Origin: Candidatus Poseidoniales archaeon
Lineage (GTDB): Archaea; Thermoplasmatota; Poseidoniia; Poseidoniales; Poseidoniaceae
Length of the DNA stretch: 39,104 bases
Direction: 5' to 3'
Assembly: GCA_009887135.1 (NCBI GenBank)
Contig: QXYA01000003.1
Span: 1-39,104, forward strand
Both the position numbers and the translations under genes were made by a program. Shown here piece after piece: positions 1-9,000 of this stretch (position 1 is its first letter; every line of letters begins with the position of its first letter). The notes beneath the pieces are model-generated. The model did no database searches, had not been told where the DNA came from, and worked only from the letters and a program-made list of their open reading frames with translations.

Positions 1-183
1 GCTGTAAATGAAATGAATGCACAGCGTGCTAAATTTCATCTTCGCAAAGTAACCGGTCCACGTGAGGCTAAATATCGGGCATTGATGAAATATCAACGAG
101 CAAAGGGAATCGTCGACACACTTCGATGGACTATTGGCGTACGGGGTCAAAAATCTCCTCTTAAAGAGGGCCTTGGTGATTAA
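1..183 (+). CDS. C-terminal end of an unknown basic protein (partial)
   Basis: Frame 1 is open from the window edge to a TAA at 181-183 and gives 60 residues ending KEGLGD. The piece is rich in Arg and Lys and holds a helical-looking stretch around AKYRALMKYQRAKG. The start lies outside the window. I do not recognise a family. It runs in the same direction as xseA, 79 nt upstream of it, so it could be the previous gene of the same transcription unit. That the frame is coding rests only on its openness and plausible composition. Confidence 0.5.
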   Translation, partial: AVNEMNAQRAKFHLRKVTGPREAKYRALMKYQRAKGIVDTLRWTIGVRGQKSPLKEGLGD

Positions 184-262
184 AAAATCAATCCCTATTT
201 TCGATCCACTTAGACAGGATTCGAAGAGTTGTGTTCAAGAACTATCGGCGTAATGAGAATTT

Positions 263-1507
263 ATGGACGGGAGTGAGCCAGTTGCCATCGGCGATTTTGT
301 TCAGTCCTTACGCAATCGTTTACGCTCTGATGAACGGAATAGGAATTGCTTGGTTCGTGGTGAAATTCGACAATGGAAACCTTACCCATCTGGACATACT
401 TATTTCAGTTTAAGGGATGATAATGGCCAGATGAGTGCCGTCATTTGGAAAGGGCGCTGTAGAATCCCATCCGGTATTGAAGAAGGCCAGGAAGTCATTG
501 TCCTGGGAAATGTCGACGTTTATGCTGGACGTGGCCAATTACAACTCATTGTCGAACGGATTGAACCTATTCGTAAGATCGGTGCTCTCGAGCAAGAACG
601 ACAGAGGTTGTTAGAAACCTTACAGAAAGAAGGTGTGCTCGATCGAGAAAAGAAAACACTACCGTTATTTCCAAAGCATCTTGCCATTATTACAGGAAAG
701 GATTCTGCAGCTCTCGCAGATATGCTTCGCCTCTCAGAAACACGTTGGCCTGGTTTGAGAAGAACTGTCATCGGCGTAACTGTACAAGGTGAGAAAGCTG
801 TTGAAGAGATTACTCGTGGGCTTTCTGTTGCTCGTTCTCTAAGTCGTATTGAGCATTCGGAACAACTCGGGATACCTCCTGTCGATGTGGTGATTGTTGG
901 GCGAGGAGGCGGCTCTCCTGAGGATTTGTGGGCATTCAATCTCGAACCCGTGGCCAGGGCTCTCTCAACAATGCCTGTCCCAGTGATCTCTGCGGTTGGG
1001 CACGAATCAGATTTGCTCGTCAGTGATGTTGTTGCTGATGTTCGAGCATCAACTCCAAGTCATGCCATCGAATTAGCTGTTCCAATTCTTGATGATGTCC
1101 TTTCGCTTATGGTTGATCTTGAAGATCGCCTGCATAGAAGTTCAATTCGTCGATTCGGTGAAGAGAATTTACGATTACAACAGTTACAATTGCGTTTACG
1201 TCTTGCTCCATCAAAAGGCCTAGACAATGCAGTACGCCATTTAGAACGACTTGGGAATGATCTCAATGGTTTTGTCAAATCTACAATTCAAAACAATAAA
1301 CAGAGATTGGCTATGCTCGAAGGAACACTTCAAGCAGCTCATCCACAACGAGTTTTGGAACGTGGATATTTGATGACAACCAATGAGAAAGGCGAAGTGA
1401 TAGCAACAGTCAAGAATTTGACAGCTGGAGAAACTGTTTCCTTACATTTCGCTGACGGCACAGCCGACGCAAACATTGACAATATACAACAGAGAGAGGG
1501 AGAATAA
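263..1507 (+). CDS. xseA: Exodeoxyribonuclease VII large subunit
   Basis: This is the catalytic subunit of exonuclease VII, which degrades single-stranded DNA from both ends together with XseB. The 414 residues (E. coli: about 456) show an N-terminal OB-fold at about 8-105 (VRGEIRQW, SGHTYFSLRDD) and the family core: GRGGGSPEDLWAFN at 213-226, SAVGHESD at 243-250 and a DVRASTPSHA stretch at 259-268. A coiled-coil region follows at about 275-360, as expected for the XseB-binding arm. The ATG at 263 is fixed by an in-frame TGA at 254-256. The stop overlaps the xseB start by one base (TAATG), so the two subunits are translationally coupled. The enzyme is typical of bacteria, and its presence beside archaeal genes suggests old transfer. 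Confidence 0.95.
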   Translation: MDGSEPVAIGDFVQSLRNRLRSDERNRNCLVRGEIRQWKPYPSGHTYFSLRDDNGQMSAVIWKGRCRIPSGIEEGQEVIVLGNVDVYAGRGQLQLIVERIEPIRKIGALEQERQRLLETLQKEGVLDREKKTLPLFPKHLAIITGKDSAALADMLRLSETRWPGLRRTVIGVTVQGEKAVEEITRGLSVARSLSRIEHSEQLGIPPVDVVIVGRGGGSPEDLWAFNLEPVARALSTMPVPVISAVGHESDLLVSDVVADVRASTPSHAIELAVPILDDVLSLMVDLEDRLHRSSIRRFGEENLRLQQLQLRLRLAPSKGLDNAVRHLERLGNDLNGFVKSTIQNNKQRLAMLEGTLQAAHPQRVLERGYLMTTNEKGEVIATVKNLTAGETVSLHFADGTADANIDNIQQREGE

Positions 1508-1728
1508 TGACAGAACAAACCTATTCAGATGCACTTCGCCGATTGGAATCCATTGTGGCAGAACTCGAACGTGGTGGCATGGATTTGGAAACCACATTAA
1601 CACGATTTGAGGAAGGTTCTGCTTTGCTTGAGCGTTGCCAAGATGAACTGAAGGAAGCCGAAGGACGATTAGAAAAATTGCGCTTAGAAGATGCAGAAGC
1701 CATGGTCGAAGAGGCGAAGGAAGAATGA
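1507..1728 (+). CDS. xseB: Exodeoxyribonuclease VII small subunit
   Basis: At 73 residues this has the usual XseB size. The family pattern is clear: YSDALRRLESIVAELERGG at 6-24, then LETTLTRFEEGSALL at 27-41 and a long helix rich in Glu and Lys. XseB forms a two-helix hairpin, and several copies clamp onto the coiled-coil arm of XseA. The start overlaps the xseA stop by one base, preceded by a purine-rich AGAGGGAGA. Its own stop overlaps the start of the next gene by four bases (ATGA), so three genes form one operon. Identification rests on both sequence and position. Confidence 0.93.
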   Translation: MTEQTYSDALRRLESIVAELERGGMDLETTLTRFEEGSALLERCQDELKEAEGRLEKLRLEDAEAMVEEAKEE

Positions 1729-2021
1729 ACAAACTGCAAACCAAGATTCAACGTCGTCTCGTAAAAGCGATGGGGGCATGGCGTGATCCACACATGACAA
1801 AGCCGCTGCTCGAATCAGAGAATATTCAAGCAATCGACATTTCCGAAGAAGGGAATGTTCAGATTAAGTTCAAGCCTTCAAGACCTCATTGCCCGTGTTG
1901 CCTCATCGACGCCAAGGACTTAAAGCTCCACTTAGAAGGAACAAAGGGTGTTAATTCGATTCATCTTGAAATCGTTGATGTTCCTGCATCTGAACGTTGG
2001 TCAAGATTGGTCAATGATTGA
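1725..2021 (+). CDS. MIP18/DUF59-like protein (possible Fe-S assembly factor)
   Basis: This 98-residue protein has the layout of the MIP18 (DUF59) family. A beta strand (GNVQIKFKPSRP, 43-54) is followed by a Cys motif (C56, C58, C59 in HCPCC), a helix (LIDAKDLKLHLE) and a closing strand (GVNSIHLEIVDVP, 75-87) that ends in a Trp-containing segment. Family members such as PaaD, SufT and MIP18 act in Fe-S cluster delivery or metal-centre assembly. The N-terminal part differs from the usual DPE-type start, so the exact role is open. A strong GAAGGAAG precedes the ATG inside the end of xseB, and the four-base overlap makes this the third gene of the xse operon. Its last 61 nt overlap the convergent membrane-protein gene. 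Confidence 0.65.
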   Translation: MNKLQTKIQRRLVKAMGAWRDPHMTKPLLESENIQAIDISEEGNVQIKFKPSRPHCPCCLIDAKDLKLHLEGTKGVNSIHLEIVDVPASERWSRLVND

Positions 2022-2821
2022 CGCCATTGTAAGAAGAAGTAAGCTGGGACAGTCCATCCACCTACTGATATCACCCATGTTAGGATTGAGCCAATCACAA
2101 CTCCATACAATGGGAAAAGCCACATTGCAACAATCGCATAAACTGCAACACTCGCTCCACCTAACATCATTGGCCCTGCGGCTCCTTGAGGAACATCTTG
2201 TCCCTGAGAGAGCCAAAGAGCGACCATTGAAGTCAAAAATATGGCAGGGAAGGTACTGACTAATCCAGAAATCATCGCATAAGATAGGCTTGACAACCAA
2301 ACTGCACATCCAATGGCCAGCGCTGCAGCACTACCTCGTGCAATAAGCACAAGTGGACGTACTCGATGCTTTCCTTTCGGAGCATGAACCGTTTCCCATG
2401 TGCTCCATATACCGAGTAAAACCAATATCAAGAGGAGAAGAAGCCCAAACGACAACTCACTAAGTCCCTCGTCCTGAACCAAATCTGCCCCATAGAGGCC
2501 AACTGTTCCGGCCATAGCCCACACCAAAAGTGAAAGAATCATGGTCGTCACTAATCCGGTTCCAAACCGTGTTGGTACCTTCATCCACACCAATAAAAAG
2601 AGAGCATTTACCAACATTCCAAGAGGGACGACGGACATTGCTCGATCAAATTCTGAACCTGATGACATGCTGTACATCCCTATAGCTGCGGGGACGATTG
2701 TTGTAGGAACAGTCGCTAGAACGCCACCAGTTCTTCCTCCAAACTTTTCGATTGCTACAGTTACTAATGTAGCGACTACGCCTGCAAAGAAAGCAGAGAG
2801 TAGAACAGAGGTGAGTAACAT
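1961..2821 (-). CDS. Polytopic membrane protein with an internal duplication
   Basis: About 286 residues with some nine or ten hydrophobic segments and short loops. The N-terminal half contains GGVLATVPTTIVPAAIGMYS and the C-terminal half SGLVSTFPAIFLTSMVALWL. In both, the motif G-x-[LV]-[AS]-T-x-P is followed by a small loop with Gly and Ser and another long membrane span, so the protein seems to be two repeated halves. The pattern recalls small GlpM/DUF3147 membrane proteins, but that link is weak. No substrate can be named. The ATG at 2821 lies just after the stop of the upstream gene (TGATATG). A TTG at 2839 would add six residues but overlap that gene. The 3' end overlaps the MIP18-like gene on the other strand. 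Confidence 0.7.
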   Translation of the reverse strand: MLLTSVLLSAFFAGVVATLVTVAIEKFGGRTGGVLATVPTTIVPAAIGMYSMSSGSEFDRAMSVVPLGMLVNALFLLVWMKVPTRFGTGLVTTMILSLLVWAMAGTVGLYGADLVQDEGLSELSFGLLLLLILVLLGIWSTWETVHAPKGKHRVRPLVLIARGSAAALAIGCAVWLSSLSYAMISGLVSTFPAIFLTSMVALWLSQGQDVPQGAAGPMMLGGASVAVYAIVAMWLFPLYGVVIGSILTWVISVGGWTVPAYFFLQWRQSLTNLDQRSDAGTSTISR

Positions 2822-2822
2822 A

Positions 2823-3608
2823 TCACTCAAACGGATCAATGTTTACAATTTGCTCAATGTCGATTCGTGAATAACCACGCTCTCGGGCATTATCAGCGGC
2901 TTTCATCAGCATTCTACGAATCCATCCGAAGGCCATTAACGCACTGAGTCGATTTACTGAATCGATGAAATGCATCGGATCTCTTCCGAGGTTTGCATGT
3001 TTGCGGATATCGGATTCAAGTTCTGAAACCATATCTCCGTATGTGAAGAGCAAATCTTGAGCTGCTTCATCGGTGAGGGCCATTTTTGCATGAGTGCGGG
3101 ACATAGACTTGACGTGAGGAATTGTAATCAATCCACCACCTTGAACTTGGATGCCTTCTTCTTCGACCTCTTCTGCATCTTCTTCACTGGCTGCTTCACC
3201 CTTCCCCATTGAGTTTAATGCAAGTTGGAGATGTCTTGGCTTGATGGTTGAAACACGATCTCTTGAGGCTGCTTCTTCGCAATTTCTCATAAGTCGAGCA
3301 AGGAACTTTTCGATGTATTCAATTCCACCTTGGACTGCTGCTGAGCCAACAGATTCCACTTGTTCCAGGCGATCGATCATCAGTTCTCTGGTTCGGTTGT
3401 AATTCAATCGTGTACGATTTGAATCGTCCAAGGTCTTTCGCTCAGGATCATTTTCAAGCGTGGCTTGTTCCATTGAAGGGACAAGTGAGTCAAGTTCAGA
3501 ACAAACTAGGCCAACGAGCGATTCTTTTACTGCACCAGAAATACGCATCGTTGTAAATGTTGATGCTACTGAACCGATGTGGCTTGGAGCGTAAGGCTTT
3601 GCCGGCAT
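2823..3608 (-). CDS. Histone-fold protein with H2A-like core
   Basis: The 261-residue protein has a clear histone-fold pattern at about 74-132. There is a short helix (ELMIDRLEQV), a loop (ESVGSA), a long helix (about 92-116), a short loop (VSTI) and a third helix, PRHLQLALNS at 124-133. The stretch KPRHLQLAL is almost the eukaryotic H2A third-helix signature PRHLQLAI. From memory of H2A, the 47 residues from E85 to L131 align without gaps, with roughly a third identical. An acidic linker at about 139-151 (SEEDAEEVEEE) leads to a second helical region (165-258) ending ARERGYSRIDIEQIV, which resembles another loop-plus-third-helix of a histone fold. The protein is far longer than ordinary archaeal histones (about 67 residues). 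DNA or chromatin binding is inferred. It lies between the M24 peptidase and a membrane-protein gene, all on the same strand. Confidence 0.7.
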   Translation of the reverse strand: MPAKPYAPSHIGSVASTFTTMRISGAVKESLVGLVCSELDSLVPSMEQATLENDPERKTLDDSNRTRLNYNRTRELMIDRLEQVESVGSAAVQGGIEYIEKFLARLMRNCEEAASRDRVSTIKPRHLQLALNSMGKGEAASEEDAEEVEEEGIQVQGGGLITIPHVKSMSRTHAKMALTDEAAQDLLFTYGDMVSELESDIRKHANLGRDPMHFIDSVNRLSALMAFGWIRRMLMKAADNARERGYSRIDIEQIVNIDPFE

Positions 3609-3657
3609 ATCACAGGCTACCTTTCCACCTCTTTGAACACACCGTGATGAATGGCTC

Positions 3658-4932
3658 CTACCATTCAGTCAACCATGGCCATGCACCATCGGCTGTTACT
3701 GGACGCATTCCGTCTTCATCACGAATCCACGTATCTTCAGAACCAATGCTCCCATCTGAATGAACGACCTTTGGCTCAATAGCCATCGTCCCTCCAATCG
3801 GCAATGGGCGATCAAATCCTGCAGCAACAACAGGAGATTCATCGAGTTGTAGACCAACAGAATGGCCAAGGAATTTTGATTGATCGGGAACCATGCCCAT
3901 CAAGTGATCTTGATGACCGAGTTCATGTGCTAATGCTTGACCTTCAACCCAAGCCTCACTGCATAGTCCCCCTTCATCGAGAACACCTACAACTGTATCC
4001 TTGACAGCCAACATATCTTCGAGACGTTGATGCCATTCCTGAGAAAGAGAACCAAGAGAAAACATTCTGGTCATATCAACAACATAACCGCGATGAACAT
4101 GAACAAGATCGACCAATACTGGTTCGTTTCTTTTGATTTTATTGAATCCAGAACCCATACCTGCAAGTGGATGAGGTCCTGCTCCTCCAACTGCTGAGTC
4201 AAAGAAGGACGGAACGCCACCCGCTCTCCCAGAGACAATGACACCTCGATCACACTGCAAAGGGAATCGGCGCATCTGGACTTGTCCTCCAAACCCTTCA
4301 CTACGGCTAATCGCTTCTGCTGCAGCAACCAAGTCGAGTTCTGTGATGCCTTCTGCACCAAGTCTCGAAACAGCATCGAACATTCTCATTTGGACTTCTG
4401 CTGCTGCTTCCATCTGTTCTTGTTCCCAAGTTGACTTGACTTCTCTTATCCGATGAATGACTGATGTGGCATCAGCACATGTTCCTAGTGAGGAGAGGGC
4501 GTTTGAGAATCGGTTTGCAAATGTAGTTGGTAGTTCACCAAATTGTAATGCTGGAGCGTCTGTAACTCCTCTTGACTGCAAGGTTTCGCTAAGAAGGCGC
4601 AATCGAGGAAAAGGCTCGATAATGAATGGAGCATTCTCGCCACCGGCTTCATATTGTGCTCGTTGTAGAGATCTTCGAACATAGAATACTGGTCCATCAC
4701 CACCTGCTTGGGCACTACCACCTGCTCCTTGAGCTGGAACGAACATTGTGCCATCTTGTCGGCCGCCTGCGAAATAGTACAAATCAATAGGATGCTGGAT
4801 GAGTACGCCTGGAAGTGATGAGGCTTGCAAGGCATCGGCGAGAGCGTTCAATCTCTGCTCAAGTTCCGAGACTGGTACACGCCAATCCTCGCCTTCGGGG
4901 CCAGATAATACGGATGAATCCCAATCGGCCAT
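3658..4932 (-). CDS. M24 family metallopeptidase (Xaa-Pro dipeptidase/aminopeptidase-like)
   Basis: A 424-residue creatinase/aminopeptidase P-type protein. The N-terminal domain (about 20-160) has the creatinase_N look (LPGVLIQHPIDLYYFAGGRQ). The C-terminal pita-bread domain carries all five metal ligands: D275 in VLVDLV, D286 in VVDMTR, H357 in LGHSVG, E386 in AIEPK and E399 in GSEDTW. The family removes N-terminal residues next to proline or splits Xaa-Pro dipeptides using two metal ions, in the cytoplasm. No signal peptide is seen. A small Gly-rich insert (GAGGSAQAGGDG, about 69-80) sits in the first domain. Exact specificity cannot be read from sequence. The gene stands 49 nt upstream of the histone-fold gene on the same strand. 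Confidence 0.88.
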   Translation of the reverse strand: MADWDSSVLSGPEGEDWRVPVSELEQRLNALADALQASSLPGVLIQHPIDLYYFAGGRQDGTMFVPAQGAGGSAQAGGDGPVFYVRRSLQRAQYEAGGENAPFIIEPFPRLRLLSETLQSRGVTDAPALQFGELPTTFANRFSNALSSLGTCADATSVIHRIREVKSTWEQEQMEAAAEVQMRMFDAVSRLGAEGITELDLVAAAEAISRSEGFGGQVQMRRFPLQCDRGVIVSGRAGGVPSFFDSAVGGAGPHPLAGMGSGFNKIKRNEPVLVDLVHVHRGYVVDMTRMFSLGSLSQEWHQRLEDMLAVKDTVVGVLDEGGLCSEAWVEGQALAHELGHQDHLMGMVPDQSKFLGHSVGLQLDESPVVAAGFDRPLPIGGTMAIEPKVVHSDGSIGSEDTWIRDEDGMRPVTADGAWPWLTEW

Positions 4933-4978
4933 GATGGGTCTTCCCGTTCGTTATTCAAAACCACTACGCTTCATTTGG

Positions 4979-5947
4979 TTACGAAGAGGAGGTTTCAACT
5001 TCTGGAATCAATGCTGGTTCTGTTTTCATAATTCGCTCAACAGCTATTGCACAATACTCTTCGGAAAGATCCATTCCAACAAACACTCTTCCAGATTGTT
5101 TTGCAGCAACACAGGTCGTTCCCGAGCCATTGAACGGATCAAATACAACATCTCCTGCAAAGGTGTACATCTCAATGCAACGACGAGGTAATTCAACTGG
5201 GAACGGGGCTGGGTGATTGACCCGACTTGCACGTTCTGTTGCAAATCTCCAGATGGATTTGGTTTGTTCAATAAAATCACGCTTCTCGATTGTATCGATA
5301 CGTCCTTCAGCTCGCTCTTTCTTGGATCGAGGAAGTTTGTAATCACCTTTTGAAAACACGAGAAGATACTCGTGGATGTCTCGTAAGCAAGGATTGGAGG
5401 CACTCTGGAAAGAGCCCCATGCACAAGAAGAACCTGCGCTTGCAGATTTGTCCCAAATGATCTCTCCACGCATAAGGAATCCCAGTTCAATCATCATGCT
5501 ATTGATGTATGTTGAAAGAGGAATGTACGGCTTTCTTCCAAGGTTAGCCACGTTGACAACCATCCTTCCACCAGGAGAAAGCACTCGATAACACTCTGCA
5601 AAGACCTGATGCAATAATTCCAAATATTCGTCGAGCGTTAAATCTTCATCATAGGCCTTTGAAGCATTGTAAGGTGGGGATGTTACCACCAATTGCACGC
5701 AATTATCAGGTAATGGGTTCTCTCTTGCATCACCAGTTAGAACAACATTATGGAACGTTTCTGGTAAGTCTTGTGGTTCACCAACATCTCTCTGTGAAGC
5801 GATTCCTTTGTTGATTCGACTGTTGTAATAGGTTGAAGCATCGTGGCTTTCTCTACGAGAGACGCCAAATGCTGAAGTCGATGTTTTCGCCCGTTGCCGA
5901 GCACCATCGAATCCTTCTTTTTTCGGCTTTTCGCCACCCATTGCCAA
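4979..5947 (-). CDS. Orphan site-specific DNA methyltransferase (beta class, probably N4-cytosine)
   Basis: This 322-residue methyltransferase has motif IV first (TSPPYN at 89-94) and the S-adenosylmethionine motif I last (FDPFNGSGTT at 269-278), the order of the beta class. The SPPY form of motif IV is usual for N4-cytosine enzymes. The middle part (SCAWGSFQSASNPCLRDIHE, 174-193, then YLLVFSKG) matches the pattern of BamHI/MjaI-type modification enzymes. No restriction endonuclease gene is beside it, so it may act in genome marking or regulation rather than defence. The first 60 residues are polar and probably disordered. The target site cannot be read from the sequence; CTAG-like or GGATCC-like sites are guesses from the family. 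Confidence 0.88.
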   Translation of the reverse strand: MAMGGEKPKKEGFDGARQRAKTSTSAFGVSRRESHDASTYYNSRINKGIASQRDVGEPQDLPETFHNVVLTGDARENPLPDNCVQLVVTSPPYNASKAYDEDLTLDEYLELLHQVFAECYRVLSPGGRMVVNVANLGRKPYIPLSTYINSMMIELGFLMRGEIIWDKSASAGSSCAWGSFQSASNPCLRDIHEYLLVFSKGDYKLPRSKKERAEGRIDTIEKRDFIEQTKSIWRFATERASRVNHPAPFPVELPRRCIEMYTFAGDVVFDPFNGSGTTCVAAKQSGRVFVGMDLSEEYCAIAVERIMKTEPALIPEVETSSS

Positions 5948-6033
5948 GCAACGGGTTCGTCTCGGTTATGACCTTTCGCGCCAAACATATGCAACGGACG
6001 CGCGTTTTCAAGCCTCGGATGAAAAACCAAGAA

Positions 6034-6051
6034 TGATTCGGAAACGAATCA
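6034..6051 (-). terminator. Hairpin overlapping the stop of the surface-protein gene
   Basis: A perfect 7-bp inverted repeat (TGATTCG / CGAATCA) encloses four bases and includes the TGA stop codon of the 6049-9132 gene. Downstream on the minus strand comes TTGGTTTTTC. A hairpin with a T-run could end or protect this transcript before the methyltransferase gene. Archaeal termination normally needs only the T-run, so the role is a guess. Confidence 0.35.
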
Positions 6052-9000
6052 CTTATCCCAAACAGTCCACGTTTCGCTAGGAGCATATCTGTAGTGCCAA
6101 GTTCCTGAACTCACTGGCCATTCAATCCAGTAGGTTCCCTTGTCATCCAAATCGCCCATCAAATTACCTGGTGGAGTATCCGAATGCTTGAGTTCATCAA
6201 CGCCTTCAGACATGGCTAACTTTTCCTCGAGGAGACTTGTACGCTCGTCTGTATCAACGACTTGAGATAAGCCGAAATAGGTATCATTGTGAGCGATTTT
6301 ATACAACTCACTCGAGGTTGACGATTGAAGTTCTTCGATTAAGATGAGGAGTTTTTCTCGCGTTTCTTTCTTGATTTGATTGTTCGTAAATCGAGCTGTT
6401 AGATCTGCTTTCAGGTCCTCTAATTCTTCAGCAAATTCCTTTGGATCGTCATAGTAGGCTTGAACCAGTGACTGAAGATAAGTCAACTCATTACGTTCTT
6501 CTTTTGTTAACTTCGAGTTCTTACGAAGAACCTGTACCCAGCGGAAAGCATCCGGAAGAACTGCTGCTACTGCATTCGTTTGAAGCAACGTAAACACGGC
6601 GAGAAGAATCGCTCCTACACCAACTGTGGTTGTCACAGGATCGGTACCACCAGAAAAGAACGACTCAAACCCAGAAGAAGTTTCGCTATCCTCTTCTGTT
6701 TCTTCAATTTCACAACCGTTAGCATCGACAACTACGCCCGATGAAGTTGCAGGACAATCATCTTCTATGTCGAAAACGCCATCGTTATCGGAATCGAGAG
6801 GTGTTTGAGTCTCGTTCTCATCATCGGTTTCATTGGTTTCTGGTTGCTGGAAGATATCTGGAATTCCATTTCCATCGTCATCTTCACAACCATAGAAACC
6901 ATTTGCAGTCGAGTTACCAAAGCTATCTGGACAATGATCAGCCTGTACCGCTCCAATGACGAAGATACCAGGCCATTCAAGCTCGCGAGTATCATTCCAA
7001 TCAGAGTCACCCCAATTGTCGCCATACCCATCACCGTCAGAATCCTGCCATTGTGTTGAATCAAGTGGGAAAGTGTCCTGTGTATCCATATATCCGTCAC
7101 CGTCAGAATCCAGTTGCGCTTGTGAACATCCGTTTCCATCGACTTCTGCATCTTGAATTGTGTTTGAACACAGATCGTTGAGATCGCCTACGCCATCACC
7201 ATCACTATCCAATGATTCGCCCGAATCGTTCGGGAATGCATCGGTATTATCACCGACTCCATCGCTGTCAGAATCGAATTGTTCGAATGCGTTTTGTGGG
7301 AAAGCATCAGCGTTATCTCCAACCCCATCACCATCACTGTCCACAGTCTCACTCGGGTTGTTCGGGAACGCATCGGAATTATCACCGACTCCATCCCCAT
7401 CCGAATCTATTTGTTCGAAGCCATTGAATGGGAAAGCATCAGTATTGTCACCTACACCATCGTCATCGCTGTCTTCAGTCTCGCTAGAATCGTTCGGGAA
7501 TGCATCAGCATTGTTACCAACACCGTCTCCGTCAGTATCCGCCCATTCGAGAACATCGTTCGGGAATGCATCGCCTGAATTGCTGTACCCATCATCATCA
7601 TCATCTGGACACCCGTTCTGATCTAGGGTGGAAGTACCAGCAACTTCTGGACAGTCATCGTTGGCATTTAGTACGCCATCAGAATCAAAGTCGTTCTGAT
7701 CGATAAACTGGAATGAGGAAGACAATTGATGTTGTGTGCCGTCTTTGTCAACCAGTGAAAGCACGACTGTATCTCCAGTGGAGATTGCAGGCGTTGTTAC
7801 TCGTATCGTTGAATCATCAACAACGGTACCTGTTACGGAGCCATGTTGGCCGAATTTGACCGTAATCTCGTTTGTAATACTCACGCCTGTTGATTTGGTG
7901 GCGTACCTGAGGACATTGTTGGTCTCATCACTGTATGCAACGTGAATTAAACCACTATCATCAATAAAGATAGAATTTGAATCCCCCATGTCGCCTGGTG
8001 TATCGAGATTGCTCATTTGCCAAATAGGCGAAGAGGGGTTAAGTGTGGCATATTTCAAATCAAATCCAGACCATGTCTGATAGACGATGTGTGGGTCCCC
8101 TGCTGCATCCAAAGCGATGGAAGGATTTCGTCCAGTATGACCTGTTGAATCGATCAGAGTATTTGTCCACTGACCATTTGGAGTGCCCGTTGAATATCGC
8201 AAATCATTGTCCTTGTTGTCGAAATGAGCGATATGGAATTGACCTTGTTTATCCATGGCAAGAGAGGTGAAGTAACCCGGATACATGCTGGATGAAGGGT
8301 TCGCAGTTTCAGGAGCGTATCGATCCCATGAGCCGGTTTTGTCTGTTGCAAACTTTAGTTTTGAGTCCTGTCTGTCTTGATATGAGATGTAAGCATGGTC
8401 GTTCTCATCAATGACGATAGAAGATTCACAGCCGATGTTACTACCTGATTCAACAACGCCCGTACTCCAACTGGAGCCATCATATGAAGCAAGACGGAGC
8501 CCTCCTCCACAATAACTGCCGGTTGCGACAAAGGAAATATGAGGATGGTTGTTTGAATCGACTGCGATACCAACGGGGCCGACCTGTGAACTTGTAGAGA
8601 CTTGGTTATGACTCCAAGATGTGCCGTCAAAATGCATGTATACAACCTTGTTATTGTTCGTCGAATATGCAGCATGAAGTTCGTCATTGCCATCAATAAC
8701 CATGTGAGTATCCCAACAGTAATTGCCTTCGCAATCCTTGATTTTTGTTGAACTCCATGATGTTCCGTCATAGATACTATGTTTGAATTCGTAATTACCG
8801 CCATTGGCATGTACAATGTGAACATCCCCTGTAGAATCAACTACGATTGCATTTTCATGCCCTGCTTGATCGGCATAATCAGCTGTGGTCTTTGTCCATT
8901 GGTGATTGATGCCGTCGTATGTCGTATTGGTAAAGGCAAGATCAGAAAACCCACTTCCTGAAATTGTAATCTCTTCGCCACCGGCAGTCCAACCTGTGCT

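Noticed and set aside
231..413. Small frame at the start of xseA
   Set aside because: It overlaps the clear xseA gene in another frame and has no recognisable features.
3151..3402. Ser-rich plus-strand frame within the histone-fold gene
   Set aside because: It is the antisense of the acidic linker and carries no family pattern.
7185..7556. Regular repeats that could be taken for a CRISPR array
   Set aside because: The repeats are in frame, touch each other without unique spacers, and encode calcium-binding protein units.
7160..7621. Long plus-strand reading frame rich in Ser and Pro across the repeat region
   Set aside because: It is the antisense of the DSDGDG repeat array of the real minus-strand gene; its SPTPSPS pattern mirrors those repeats and nothing else supports it.
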